Part shown: piece after piece, positions 8,774 through 17,909 of the stretch | Layout of the letters: the number at the start of each line of letters is the position of its first letter | How positions within the stretch are numbered: the stretch's first letter is position 1 | Origin: a virus | Length of the DNA: 29,817 nucleotides | Strand: one strand, 5' to 3' | Virus record (IMG/VR): IMGVR_UViG_3300042553_000242 | Coordinates: 1-29,817 of that record | Position numbers and translations under genes: made by a program | The notes under the pieces: generated by a model | Database searches by the model: none | Told to the model about the DNA's origin: nothing | What the model saw: only the letters and a program-made list of their open reading frames with translations

Positions 8774-9433
8774 ATGCAAATCCAAAGCGATGTCAATCAA
8801 GACCAGTTCAAGGATCTGATCGTAGCACTTGGCTCGATGCGTCATCACTTGCCGCGTCATCTACGAGCGGCCGTCAGCAAGACCGGCGCATCGGTTCGGG
8901 TCCAAGTCGCCAAAGCACTTGGCCAGGTCATGTACCTCAAGAGTCAACACAACCCAGAATTCAAAAAGGCCAAGACGCTCAAGAAGGTCATCAAGCGAAA
9001 GAACGCACCAACGCTCGAGAACCCGACCGTCACGATCGCACTGACGACTGGATACAACTTTCCGCTCAAATACTACGACGCCAAGCCTTACATCAAAAAG
9101 CGAAAAGGCAAGAAAGAATATCGCGGCGTCACCTTCCGCTACAAGCCAGTAAACTGGTCCAAGAGCGGCACATTCAAAGGCATCGCGTCCGACGCATTCA
9201 TCATCGCCCGATATGGGCACAATGTCTACCGGCGAGCCACCAACGGCGTTAATCGATTCGTTCGCGTCGTCGGTCCTGCCCCCGGCGACTACTACGGGCA
9301 AATCGGTGCAAAGCAGATCGCGACCAACGTGGCACGCGATCGATTGCCAAAGGAAATAAAGCGTCGGATTCGAGCGATCATGCTCGAGCAAAAAGGAATC
9401 ATCAAACTAAAAACCTCACGAGGGAGTACCTGA
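8774..9433 (+). CDS. Minor tail protein Z-like
   Basis: A strongly basic 219-residue protein, one base after the preceding gene. It resembles lambda gpZ / HK97 gp10-type tail completion proteins. It has an N-terminal helix of about 60 residues, a basic middle (KKAKTLKKVIKRK, YIKKRKGKKEYRG) and a C-terminal VYRRATNGVN...VVGPAPGDYY segment like the 'Fxr...GP' end motif of this family. It is probably needed to connect the finished tail to the head. The basic middle is longer than I would expect and may contact DNA or the tube interior. Family-level call only. Confidence 0.6.
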   Translation: MQIQSDVNQDQFKDLIVALGSMRHHLPRHLRAAVSKTGASVRVQVAKALGQVMYLKSQHNPEFKKAKTLKKVIKRKNAPTLENPTVTIALTTGYNFPLKYYDAKPYIKKRKGKKEYRGVTFRYKPVNWSKSGTFKGIASDAFIIARYGHNVYRRATNGVNRFVRVVGPAPGDYYGQIGAKQIATNVARDRLPKEIKRRIRAIMLEQKGIIKLKTSRGST

Positions 9434-9435
9434 TT

Positions 9436-10371
9436 ATGGTAATGCTCAAACGCAAACGAATCCTTGCTGCAAAGATTGAGGGCACGAGCGGTACTGCCGA
9501 GACGCTCGCCGCAGCGGACGCGGCATTCAACTGCTACAACGTCGCGATCCAGCTCGAAATTGAAAAGACGCCTCGCGAAGGCCAGGGCTCGCTCGGTCAC
9601 TTGTCCAGCGTCACCGGCGGGCACAAAGGCAAGGTCACATTCTCCATCGACCTCGGATGGGACGGAACCGCTACCGAGCCGCTGTGGGCCGACACATTCT
9701 TGACTGCTTGCGGACTGGTCAAGGCAACAAACACCTTCCGACCGAGCAGCTCCGTGCCGAGCACTTCGGTAAAGACGCTGACGATCGGCGTTTACGAAGA
9801 CGGCATGTTCAAATCGATTCGCGGTGCGTCCGGCAACATGAAACTCATCTGTGAAGCAGGCAAGATGGTCACTGCCGAATTTGAGTTCTCCGGTATTTGG
9901 GTTGCTCCAACCGACGTTGCTTTGCTGGCACCGACCTACCCGACCGTCGCACCGCTCCGGTACGCACGAGGCGTCACCACGTTCAGCGGTGTCGATCTGT
10001 TTGCTCAAAGCGTCACGCTCGATCTGGCAAACACGATCACGTACCGCGAATCTGCCGCAGCCAACAACGTCAGCGGCTACATCTCCACGGTCATCACCAA
10101 CCGACGACCGACCATCACCGTCAACCCGGAAGCCAAGCTCGTCGCGACCCGCGATGACTTTGGCCAGTTTCTGGCATCCACCGAGGCAGCGTTCGTCTAC
10201 GAGATCGCGGGACCGACAACCTCGAAGATCGTCATCACCGCTCCCAAGGCGTCCATGGAATCGATCGCCGAAGGCGACCGCAGCATGCTCCAAACGAATG
10301 ACATCACCTTCCTCTGCGGCCAGAACGGTTCGACCGCAGACCAGGAAATAGAACTCGTCTTCACACCGTAA
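9436..10371 (+). CDS. Major tail tube protein
   Basis: A 311-residue protein starting MVMLKRKRILAAK, two bases after the previous stop. Tail tube proteins of siphoviruses polymerise in hexameric rings around the tape measure. The protein shows the typical beta-rich pattern with KGKVTFSIDLGWDG near 65-80, GASGNMKLICEAGK near 132-145 and EFEFSGIW, followed by a second half of similar type. It precedes the gpG/gpGT chaperone pair and the tape measure, which is the standard gene order. The length is above the usual 150-250, so it may carry an extra surface domain. Confidence 0.8.
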   Translation: MVMLKRKRILAAKIEGTSGTAETLAAADAAFNCYNVAIQLEIEKTPREGQGSLGHLSSVTGGHKGKVTFSIDLGWDGTATEPLWADTFLTACGLVKATNTFRPSSSVPSTSVKTLTIGVYEDGMFKSIRGASGNMKLICEAGKMVTAEFEFSGIWVAPTDVALLAPTYPTVAPLRYARGVTTFSGVDLFAQSVTLDLANTITYRESAAANNVSGYISTVITNRRPTITVNPEAKLVATRDDFGQFLASTEAAFVYEIAGPTTSKIVITAPKASMESIAEGDRSMLQTNDITFLCGQNGSTADQEIELVFTP

Positions 10372-10375
10372 CCCA

Positions 10376-10723
10376 ATGCCAATTGCACTTGAGCCAAACC
10401 AGAGATTCCCAGTCGTCCTCGACAGCGACACCGACAAGCCTGCCGAGTCCAGGCCGACGTTCTTTTCCAGATCGCTGACCATGCGCGAGCAGCAGCGACT
10501 CTCGGAAGAGATGGACGAATCGATCCGAGACAAGACCACGCAACAGATCTTCGACGCCACCTGCGAGCTGCTGAAAAAGTACCTCGTAGGCTGGTCGAAC
10601 ATGGGAGCGTTTGCGTTCGAGGATTGCGACTTGGCGTCGCTCCTAAGCCACAACGAAGCCCGCGAACTGCTGAGAAAGATTCTCGCGAATCAGTTCTTGC
10701 AGCATGACGAAAAAAAAGTTTAA
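10376..10723 (+). CDS. Tail assembly chaperone (gpG-like)
   Basis: A 115-residue helical protein, four bases after the tail tube gene. Its place between tail tube and tape measure is the classical position of the tail assembly chaperone, which binds the tape measure and recruits tube subunits. The first 45 residues are a polar lead, and residues 38-112 are mainly helical (MREQQRLSEEMDESI, NEARELLRKILANQF). The final codons GAA AAA AAA GTT TAA contain a heptameric slippery site just before the stop. A -1 shift there would fuse the protein to the downstream zinc-cysteine ORF (gpGT). Confidence 0.7.
   Translation: MPIALEPNQRFPVVLDSDTDKPAESRPTFFSRSLTMREQQRLSEEMDESIRDKTTQQIFDATCELLKKYLVGWSNMGAFAFEDCDLASLLSHNEARELLRKILANQFLQHDEKKV
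10711..10717 (+). other. Programmed -1 frameshift site (AAAAAAA)
   Basis: The zero-frame codons AAA AAA at 10712-10717 are preceded by A, giving a perfect X XXY YYZ heptamer two codons before the gpG stop. Slipping back one base reads AGT TTA AGG and continues open through to 11055, giving a fusion of about 226 residues. The site lies exactly where lambda and most siphoviruses shift between gpG and gpGT. Confidence 0.75.
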
Positions 10724-10734
10724 GGGTTGCTGCA

Positions 10735-11055
10735 TTGATCCGGCACGGCAAGCTGTGCCGGGACTGCAACAACCAATGCAAAGACCTTGGAACTGACACC
10801 GAACCAATAGAGATCGAATGCCCGAGCTGTCACGGCGACGGCTGTACTCGTTGCGAGGCCGGTATGATCCGAATCACTGGATGCCCAAACGATCACGCTC
10901 GATGCATGTCTTCGACCATCCATCTGATTGAGTTGTTCGGCAAGGGTGTATTGCCTGTCTCTGGCGGTGCTCTCGATCAATCCGCTTGGTTCCTCGCTGC
11001 CGAGCGATGCTACCGCATCGAGGAAGCTCTCATAAGGAGCGAATCGGATGTCTAG
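10735..11055 (+). CDS. T-part of the gpGT tail chaperone, cysteine-rich
   Basis: This is the downstream frame reached by the -1 shift at 10711-10717; the reading region runs from 10717. The given start is a possible TTG, but there is no convincing Shine-Dalgarno, so synthesis as a gpGT fusion is more likely than separate initiation. The 106 residues include CRDCNNQC, then CPSCHGDGCTRC and CPNDHARC, a DnaJ-like pattern of paired cysteines expected to bind zinc. This is unusual for a tail-chaperone T domain. The rest is helical and ends overlapping the tape measure gene by eight bases. Confidence 0.65.
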   Translation: MIRHGKLCRDCNNQCKDLGTDTEPIEIECPSCHGDGCTRCEAGMIRITGCPNDHARCMSSTIHLIELFGKGVLPVSGGALDQSAWFLAAERCYRIEEALIRSESDV

Positions 11056-12673
11056 CGAAGCAGTCGAAGTCATTATCAGTGCCGACGACCAGGCGTCGCA
11101 AAAGTTCGCCCAGGTCGCTGCCAACGCCGAGCAGTCGGTCAAGAAGATCAAGGACACGACCAAGGCGACCAAGTCGACTGCCGAATTCGCTGGCGTGCTT
11201 GGCAACTTACTCGGTGGTAGCGAGCTGGGCCAGATCGCTAGCCAGATCGGACAAATCTCCGAAAAGACCTCGCAGTTCTCGGAGGTCTCAACCAAGGGCG
11301 GAATGGGTGCTCTGGCGTTCAAGGCGGGACTGGTCGCGATGGCCGGAGCGTTGAGCTATCAAGTAGGCTCTGCGATCGGTAACGCAATTTTCGGAATCGA
11401 CGAGCTCAACAAAAAGCAAGAAGAGGCTGCTCGCAAAAGCCAAGAACTTGCAGACAAGGCACTCCAAAGCAATCAGCGTGTTTTCTCTGAGCAGATGCAA
11501 GACATCGAGTTAATTCGCGATCCCGAACGAAAACAAGCCGCATATGAACAGCTTACAAATTCGCTGACGTCTGGGCTTGGAAGCGTCGAGCAATCGATGG
11601 CTAGTCTTCAAAAAGAAATTAAAGGACTAAGCACTTGGCAAGGTTGGCTCAATGACGCTCGGTCAGACGAACTGGAGTATTTAGGAAATCTTGAAAGCGA
11701 GCGAGCCGCAGACCTAAAGCAAAAGCAAGAGGAACTGGAAAAAGAAAAAGCCAAGCATGCGTTGCTGATGCAGCAAAGACAAGCCATTGCTGAACTGACC
11801 AACGAACGCGCCAAGGACATCGAAGAAATCAAGAAGCGTAACTCCGAACTTGACAAGGAAGACAGCTACATTGCTGGTCTCGAAAAACAACTTGCACTTC
11901 TTGAAGCACGCAACAATAGCCAAGAAGAATTTAACGCGGCGACCGCCGCACAAAACGCTATCACCGACGAGGGACGTGCAAAGGCCGAGGCTTTACTTGC
12001 TTCAATCGAAAAGCAGAACCAGCAAGCCGAAGAGAAACGAAACGCGGACGCGGAAGCGAAGAAAGCGAAAGACGACGAGATCCGTCAACAGCAGGCACTC
12101 GACGATTTATTCGATCGCGAACTAGACGCACTTGAGATCCGCCGCGAGGCGTTCGAGAACGGTGCCGAAGCCGCTAAGAAGATGGCTCTCATTTACGAGG
12201 GTCTGTCTCCGGAGATCGCTGGTCGCATTGCTGCCGAAGAAGCCGCACTCGATGCCGAGATCAAGGCCGCAGACGAAAAGAAGCAACGTGAAGAGGCGTT
12301 ATCCGAACTCCGCAAAAAGACGCTTGCAGACCTTGAGCAACAAAAGATCCTGATCGAACAAGGCGAAGAAGCTGCCCGTTCGTTTGCGTTGCAGCAGGAG
12401 GGATTCGCCAAGGCCGAAGCCGACCGCATCGCTGCTCAAGAAAAAGCACTCAAGGACAGAGAGAAAGAAAAGGAACTACAGAAGAAACTTGCACAGGGAC
12501 CAGGCGACCTAAACGCCGTCGAGTCGCGATTGCTCGTGCGGGGTGGCGGAACTAACTCCATGCTGCAAATTGCCAAGGAACAACTCGCGACCCAGAAACG
12601 ACAAACGGAATTGCTGGAGCAGCAAAAGAACGACCGACCGCTCCGAATTCGCAGAGTAGGAGCGGGCGTGTAA
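11048..12673 (+). CDS. Tail tape measure protein
   Basis: A 541-residue protein that should set tail length and be ejected with the DNA. It starts at ATG 11048 behind AAGGAG (11035-11040). Residues 1-60 are soluble and charged, and 85-120 contain a hydrophobic Gly/Ala segment (GALAFKAGLVAMAGALSYQV) like the membrane-active patch of tape measures. Residues 120-510 are almost continuous coiled coil, rich in Glu, Lys, Gln and Ala. At roughly 0.15 nm per residue a tail of about 80 nm would be expected. No lysozyme or peptidase domain is visible. Confidence 0.85.
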   Translation: MSSEAVEVIISADDQASQKFAQVAANAEQSVKKIKDTTKATKSTAEFAGVLGNLLGGSELGQIASQIGQISEKTSQFSEVSTKGGMGALAFKAGLVAMAGALSYQVGSAIGNAIFGIDELNKKQEEAARKSQELADKALQSNQRVFSEQMQDIELIRDPERKQAAYEQLTNSLTSGLGSVEQSMASLQKEIKGLSTWQGWLNDARSDELEYLGNLESERAADLKQKQEELEKEKAKHALLMQQRQAIAELTNERAKDIEEIKKRNSELDKEDSYIAGLEKQLALLEARNNSQEEFNAATAAQNAITDEGRAKAEALLASIEKQNQQAEEKRNADAEAKKAKDDEIRQQQALDDLFDRELDALEIRREAFENGAEAAKKMALIYEGLSPEIAGRIAAEEAALDAEIKAADEKKQREEALSELRKKTLADLEQQKILIEQGEEAARSFALQQEGFAKAEADRIAAQEKALKDREKEKELQKKLAQGPGDLNAVESRLLVRGGGTNSMLQIAKEQLATQKRQTELLEQQKNDRPLRIRRVGAGV

Positions 12674-13533
12674 TGACTGTCTACTCTGTCAATCAAATGT
12701 GGTCGCGAGCGAACAGCAACCTTTCGCTCACGGACAACTTCCGCAAATTCAATGCCTCGTTCACGACCTCGTTCCAAATCCTGCACGATCCCAACGAGCC
12801 GGACGCGAACATTTATTCCGCACAAGGAATCCCGAACGCTGGATCGTCCTATCCGAATTTCCCATTCGTCTACGCAGACGCCGCCACGATCGAGCGTGTC
12901 TCACCGACCTACTCGATTGTCTCGATCAACTACAACGGCGAAATCGGATCGACCGCCAACCAGAACAGCCCCGTCTTTAATTTTCCGCGCATCGATTGGG
13001 ATGACGTCGAAACCGAGGAGGACATCGACGAGGACTTTGACGGTAATCCGATCGTCACGGTCAACAACGAACCAATCGTCGGAATCAAGCGACCGATTCC
13101 TGACCAGGTCGTCACGATTAGACGCAACATGCCGTTTTTCAATCCCTGGGTCCAGGCCGTCTACCGTCAGTCGGTCAACTCCGACAACTTCCTCGGCTTC
13201 CCTCCGGGCACTGGGCGACTGACGAAGCTATCAGCCACCAACGTCTTCGATCAAGCGATCGGCTACTACGAGGTTACGGCCGTAGTCCAGTTCCGGTACC
13301 CCTATCGCACCACACCGGCAAAGGCTTGGTACAAGCGCGTGCGGCACGAAGGCTATTACGTCAAATATGGTTCCAAGATACTTCGCGCCGTCGACGACGC
13401 AAATCAACCAGCATCGAAGCCAGTCCTGCTTGCCCAAGACGGAACACGGTTACCAAACGGATCTGATCCCGTTTGGCTTGAATTCAAAATCTTCGACTCA
13501 CTTCCATTCAATGCTCTCGGCTTGACCCTATAG
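12673..13533 (+). CDS. Tail protein of unknown type, possible distal tail component
   Basis: A 286-residue protein starting in a TAATG overlap with the tape measure stop. It is beta-rich with many aromatic residues (FNPWVQAVYR, YYEVTAVVQFRYPYR, EGYYVKYGSKIL) and an acidic loop near 113-127 (DWDDVETEEDIDEDFDG). Genes at this position in siphoviruses encode distal tail or baseplate hub proteins, and the ending LEFKIFDSLPFNALGL would fit a beta-sandwich. I do not recognise a named family, so the role is inferred from order. Confidence 0.55.
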   Translation: MTVYSVNQMWSRANSNLSLTDNFRKFNASFTTSFQILHDPNEPDANIYSAQGIPNAGSSYPNFPFVYADAATIERVSPTYSIVSINYNGEIGSTANQNSPVFNFPRIDWDDVETEEDIDEDFDGNPIVTVNNEPIVGIKRPIPDQVVTIRRNMPFFNPWVQAVYRQSVNSDNFLGFPPGTGRLTKLSATNVFDQAIGYYEVTAVVQFRYPYRTTPAKAWYKRVRHEGYYVKYGSKILRAVDDANQPASKPVLLAQDGTRLPNGSDPVWLEFKIFDSLPFNALGLTL

Positions 13534-13542
13534 GAAACCAAA

Positions 13543-14181
13543 ATGAGCCAACTCCAAAACGTCTCGTTGACGATTCCCGCCGCATCGATCTCCGGCAACG
13601 CATTATCCGGCAACGCCGAAATCCTACACTCTCAGATGCGTCAGCGAGTCTTGCAGCCATTCCCCGTCAACTGGGCCGACTTCCGTGTCTGGGATGCCCA
13701 TGTTTCGAACCCCGTCGCTGTCGCGGCCAACGACGACTTGGCACTCCTGCCCGCGGCTTTCACTGCGTCGGGGGCGTCGACGCTGATCTCCGCTGGCGAC
13801 TGCAAGAACCTCGGAGCGACCACGCGACGAGTCGCCTTCTTCACTGCGGTTCCCGCCGAGTACGACGACGGCGAAACGATCCAGATCCGCATCCGTGCGT
13901 TCATGGGTACCACCGTCGCCTCCACGAGCTGCACCGTCGACCTCGAAGCGTTCATCGTCGGCTCATCCAGCACCGTCGGATCCGACCTCGTAACGACCGC
14001 TGCAACCACGATGAACTCGCTGACTGCCTCCGACAAAGACTTCACGATCGACGCCGCGAGCGTGAACCCTGGCGACCTGCTCCTGTGCAGGCTTACCATC
14101 GCCTGCAACGACACCGCCACGGCAACCGCCGTAACACCTACGGTTTCGTCCGTGGTTCTTCTTTGCGATACACGAGGCTAG
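13543..14181 (+). CDS. Virion-associated beta-rich protein
   Basis: A 212-residue protein with AGGAAA ahead of its ATG. It is rich in Thr, Ala, Ser and Val with long alternating hydrophobic runs (ETIQIRIRAFMG, VDLEAFIVGSSS, PGDLLLCRLTIACND), as in a beta-sandwich fibre or tail-tip domain. There is no signal peptide and no enzymatic motif. It sits between two other structural candidates in the tail operon. Function unknown; likely a tail-tip or fibre component. Confidence 0.5.
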   Translation: MSQLQNVSLTIPAASISGNALSGNAEILHSQMRQRVLQPFPVNWADFRVWDAHVSNPVAVAANDDLALLPAAFTASGASTLISAGDCKNLGATTRRVAFFTAVPAEYDDGETIQIRIRAFMGTTVASTSCTVDLEAFIVGSSSTVGSDLVTTAATTMNSLTASDKDFTIDAASVNPGDLLLCRLTIACNDTATATAVTPTVSSVVLLCDTRG

Positions 14182-14187
14182 TCATCG

Positions 14188-14898
14188 ATGTCTCTCGAGG
14201 AAATCGGAGCATTCTCAACCGCCGATGCCCGCCGCGTTTGGCAAGCAACGCTTGCTATGGAGCGGCGTTCGAAGACCGCATCACCAGGCGACTTCCTGCC
14301 GGAAGCGGAGCCGATCACATTCCGCAACGATTCCGGCGAGACGATTCCCGCCTACGCATGCGTCCAATTGTTTTCAACTGCCGACGAATCCGACCGAAAT
14401 ATCTTCGTCGCGAAAAAGCCAGTCACCACAACATCCGCCAACGTCGATCAATTCGTTTTCAATAACGAATTCGAGGTCGCGATCGACGCCTACGGAACCG
14501 CACAATCCGGCTCAGTGTTCCGAGCGATCAAGACCGCATCGCTCGTTTCCGGCGCGAGAGTCGGCCCAGTCAACTCGTCCTGGAAAATCGATCGCGGAGC
14601 ATTCTGGACAAACCTTGGCACCGACGACGTCCAGACCGATTGCGTACGCCTGATGTCCAACGATTCGCTCCTGCTTGCGGTGGCAACCACCGGAGTACCT
14701 GCCCGCAGCGGAACCACATTAGGAAAGGCCGCCGTAGCAGTCCGGCACCTGACCGTCTCCAGTTCGAATCGAGTCATCTCAGATTCAGGGTACAACGTCG
14801 ATGCATTCAATGTCGCGGCGACCGCTGTCGCCTCCGGCGCGTACGTCATGCTGATGCGACTCTCCGATGTCTTTGTCGTCGTCTGGGAGGAGTGCTAA
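14188..14898 (+). CDS. Virion-associated protein of unknown function
   Basis: A 236-residue protein, six bases after its neighbour. It has a short helical N-terminus (FSTADARRVWQATLAMERR) followed by beta-rich sequence (EPITFRNDSGETIPAYACVQLF, EFEVAIDAYG, LLLAVATTG, GAYVMLMRLSDVFVVVWEEC). The DSGETIPAYA segment resembles small beta domains that recur in tail-tip proteins, but this is only an impression. Its end carries the GGAGG ribosome site of the next gene, so the two are coupled. Confidence 0.5.
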   Translation: MSLEEIGAFSTADARRVWQATLAMERRSKTASPGDFLPEAEPITFRNDSGETIPAYACVQLFSTADESDRNIFVAKKPVTTTSANVDQFVFNNEFEVAIDAYGTAQSGSVFRAIKTASLVSGARVGPVNSSWKIDRGAFWTNLGTDDVQTDCVRLMSNDSLLLAVATTGVPARSGTTLGKAAVAVRHLTVSSSNRVISDSGYNVDAFNVAATAVASGAYVMLMRLSDVFVVVWEEC

Positions 14899-14899
14899 C

Positions 14900-17434
14900 G
14901 TGGCAGGAAAGAACCGGGCGGGATGCACATGCTGCGGCGAGTACGACTGCGACAACCCAGGTCAGTTTGCGGTGTCGATGAATTCCGGCCCTTGCATTAA
15001 CTCCACCTCGATATGCCGCCGAGCCGATGACGGGTTTAATTGCTGTGCGTGCGTTGTGCTCTATCCGTTCACGTCCGGCTGCCGCGAAATGCTCTGCTCT
15101 GGGACTGGGTTCCCTGACACGTTCGCCGCACAGTTCACTTTTTCCGGCACTGCTCAGCACAATTACTACACGGCAGGGTATGGTGCAGATGTTGTTCCGA
15201 CTAGTGCAGCACCGCCAGCATCTTCCTCGACTTGCTGCTGTAACGGTCCGGAGTTGCAAGCCACGCTTGACTACGAGTTTACCAAGACAATCAATGTCAA
15301 GCCGATCATCACTTCGATACCCCTTTACGTTCGCGTTTGCGTTTACTTCACGGACACATTGACAACCGGAGACACTGAACCCGTTAAACGTTGGGTTGTG
15401 TATTCTGAGTACTGGAAGCGTTACGCCGTTTCTTATTCCGGTTACGGAAGCACAACGTACTCAAGAACAATTCCACCAGATCCTCCGTGTCACGAGCGAT
15501 GGAATATCGCTTCGTGCGAATCCAACTGCGCTCTTAGCCAATTAACGTGCAATCCAAATGACCCTGACAATGTCAACTTCTGGATCGGCCAAGCCTACGA
15601 ATACCAAGACGTTCCAACGGCAAGGGTTAAGATTTTCGATACCAAACCTTCTGGAAGCATCGGCTTCACCGACGAAGACCTTGGCGAAGACTATGAGATA
15701 TTCAATTGCAAAGCGATCGGTCAATTATACGAAGACACACAACTAGATTTCAAGATACCTGACGCGCCGTGCCTGTGCGATGGAATTAACACGCGAGACG
15801 TTTACAGCCCGACTCTAAAAAACCGCCCAAGATGCGCTACGGGTGTTCCGAGAGATTGTGAGTGCGGAGTAGTAGAAAGCTCTGCTCCAGAGTGTCCTCC
15901 GTTTGCAGGCGATCCAGGTGTCACTCCGTGCGATTTCATTAACGACAACCCATGTATACTTGACCCGGTAAACTTTGGCGGAAACGGCACTCTCTGCTGG
16001 GAGTTTACTCCGGTCATTCCAGATGCTTTAGATTTCTGTTCTCCACGATGTTATGGAGCAGGCGGACCGAATGCGGATTGGTTCACTACCTGCTTAACTC
16101 CAAGTGCAAGTTCAATCGGTCAATACTGCGCAAACCCTTGCACCGGCACGGCTATTGATTTTCCAGATATATCCGCTGATGCGTTTGATGTCTCGCAAGG
16201 GAATTGTAATCGCCGCGATCCGCTAACTGGCGAGAAAGGATGCTGGGGTTATGGTCCGCGAGTTATTGGAACGAATGTTGGCACCTCTCCAATCAATTGC
16301 AACATCATGCCGGTATGCGGGTTCAATCGATTGATTTTTCCCACAAACTGCTCGTACGTTGTCGGTGAGTGTCCAATAACTTGCTACGATAAATTCGGCG
16401 TTCCAACAACGCCTGATTCCTCATGTTTTAATTTTCTATGGCCTGATGGTGGATGTCCAGAAAGGCCATGTCTTTGCAGAGGGCTTCGTTGTGAAGGCAA
16501 TTGCTACAAACACGGCTACCAAGACTTTGCGCAACCTCCCGATGTGCAATCGTCGCAAAGACCGGTTGCACACCTCCAGATCAACTCCGTTTCCTACTCC
16601 GTGACGTGCAGCGTCGGAGATAAGGTACTAGTCCAAGCACCAAGCCCGACATGGGGAATCAATCTCGATTGGACGCAAGAGCCCGATCCAACAAACTGGA
16701 CAACAATCGAATACGACTGCACACCAAACACTTCAACGATCACCAGCAAGCAGATCACAGGAATCTCCGTCGCTGGATCGATTCAACTACGCATCAATCC
16801 CGGAACCGGATCCGCTCCTGTCTTGTATTACAAAATCACTTCCTCGCAGCAAACCGGAACCGTCACTGGACCTCCTGACGGAACATGGACGGCAATAACG
16901 GCAACCACCACCATCACCGTCAACAATAACGAATGGGTCAGCTTTTGCACTTACGACTCGACATTCAGCACCAGCTCTCGCAACGCAACCATCACCGCTA
17001 ATCCAGGAGCGTGCGAAAGCGAACTTGATACTTTTACTTATCAATCGACATGCCCAGCGGACGTCACGCCATGCTCCGTGAATTGGACCACCACTACCTA
17101 CTCCGGCGTGAACGACGAAGCAAACATCGTCAGTCAGCAGATCACTTGCATCAACACTCCGATCACGCTGCAAATTCAACCAGGCAGCGGATCCATACCA
17201 ACGCTCTACTACAAGATCACATCGACTCAGCAAACTGGCAACGTCACCGGAACACCAGACGGAACGTGGACTGCTGTTACAGCAAACACAAACATATCCG
17301 TTTCCAACAATCAGTGGCTCAGCTTTGTTGCGTTTACCAATCCGTCCAACAACGGAACGCGAACCGCAACAATCGTGAACATCAGCGATTCTAGTACCAC
17401 ACTCGACACGTTCAGCTATGTCAGCACAATCTAA
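14900..17434 (+). CDS. Giant cysteine-rich tail/fibre protein
   Basis: An 844-residue protein starting at GTG 14900 behind GGAGG (14886-14890); an earlier ATG at 14867 lacks a ribosome site. The first 590 residues hold about 48 cysteines in clusters such as GCTCCGEYDC, NCCAC, STCCCNG, CLCDG and DCECG. They look like many small disulfide or metal-linked modules, and no enzymatic motif is visible. Residues about 600-844 contain two related beta repeats, each with YYKITS-QQTG, PDGTW and NN-W-SF, like fibronectin or Ig-like adhesion domains. Position after the tail genes and the adhesion-like end suggest a tail fibre or receptor-binding protein. Assembly would need disulfide formation, and a possible Erv-like protein is encoded next. 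Confidence 0.65.
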   Translation: MAGKNRAGCTCCGEYDCDNPGQFAVSMNSGPCINSTSICRRADDGFNCCACVVLYPFTSGCREMLCSGTGFPDTFAAQFTFSGTAQHNYYTAGYGADVVPTSAAPPASSSTCCCNGPELQATLDYEFTKTINVKPIITSIPLYVRVCVYFTDTLTTGDTEPVKRWVVYSEYWKRYAVSYSGYGSTTYSRTIPPDPPCHERWNIASCESNCALSQLTCNPNDPDNVNFWIGQAYEYQDVPTARVKIFDTKPSGSIGFTDEDLGEDYEIFNCKAIGQLYEDTQLDFKIPDAPCLCDGINTRDVYSPTLKNRPRCATGVPRDCECGVVESSAPECPPFAGDPGVTPCDFINDNPCILDPVNFGGNGTLCWEFTPVIPDALDFCSPRCYGAGGPNADWFTTCLTPSASSIGQYCANPCTGTAIDFPDISADAFDVSQGNCNRRDPLTGEKGCWGYGPRVIGTNVGTSPINCNIMPVCGFNRLIFPTNCSYVVGECPITCYDKFGVPTTPDSSCFNFLWPDGGCPERPCLCRGLRCEGNCYKHGYQDFAQPPDVQSSQRPVAHLQINSVSYSVTCSVGDKVLVQAPSPTWGINLDWTQEPDPTNWTTIEYDCTPNTSTITSKQITGISVAGSIQLRINPGTGSAPVLYYKITSSQQTGTVTGPPDGTWTAITATTTITVNNNEWVSFCTYDSTFSTSSRNATITANPGACESELDTFTYQSTCPADVTPCSVNWTTTTYSGVNDEANIVSQQITCINTPITLQIQPGSGSIPTLYYKITSTQQTGNVTGTPDGTWTAVTANTNISVSNNQWLSFVAFTNPSNNGTRTATIVNISDSSTTLDTFSYVSTI

Positions 17435-17909
17435 AGAAATCGGCATCAAAGTAGAGGGTTGGAAAACCACCTCGCACACCTCCGGAGACGCGCCTCGCGT
17501 CGTCACCGAACCTTTGCCGAACGCACCGAACGCACCTTCGGATCTTGCCACGCAAGACCCCACGATCGCTGCCGGTCGTCGCGCCTGGTCACTACTCCAC
17601 AACTATCGCGGTTGCGATCCTCAATGGGTGGAACTCTGGGAGCACTTCATCCCGAGCGGCGGATGTCCCTGCAAAGAAGGCTACAAGGCGATCCTGAAAG
17701 ACCATCCCTTTGATTACTCATCGCCAGATGCGTTCTTCGAGTCGGGCGTCGCACTACACAACGCCGTCAATCGCAAACTTGAAAAGCCAGAGATCACGCT
17801 CGACAAAGCTCGCCAGATTTGGAACCGAACCGACAGCCAAACACAGGAGTGCTGCAATGGGATGGAGTCTGCGAAAACTGGAAAGAAATGTTGTCGAGAT
17901 CAAGATTGA
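17418..17909 (+). CDS. Erv/ALR-like small cysteine protein
   Basis: A 163-residue protein whose ATG lies inside the end of the cysteine-rich gene (17-base overlap). It contains AWSLLHNY (Trp57, His61), a GGCPCKEG motif (Cys83-x-Cys85) and ALHNAVNRKL (HNxVN at 114-118). In Erv1/ALR sulfhydryl oxidases the W...H and HNxVN elements hold FAD and a CxxC is the active site. Here the candidate motif is CxC, and the first 45 residues are a Pro/Thr-rich lead. Extra cysteine pairs lie near the C-terminus (ECC, KCC). The likely role is thiol chemistry for neighbouring virion proteins, or a structural zinc protein that only resembles Erv. Confidence 0.5.
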   Translation: MSAQSKEIGIKVEGWKTTSHTSGDAPRVVTEPLPNAPNAPSDLATQDPTIAAGRRAWSLLHNYRGCDPQWVELWEHFIPSGGCPCKEGYKAILKDHPFDYSSPDAFFESGVALHNAVNRKLEKPEITLDKARQIWNRTDSQTQECCNGMESAKTGKKCCRDQD

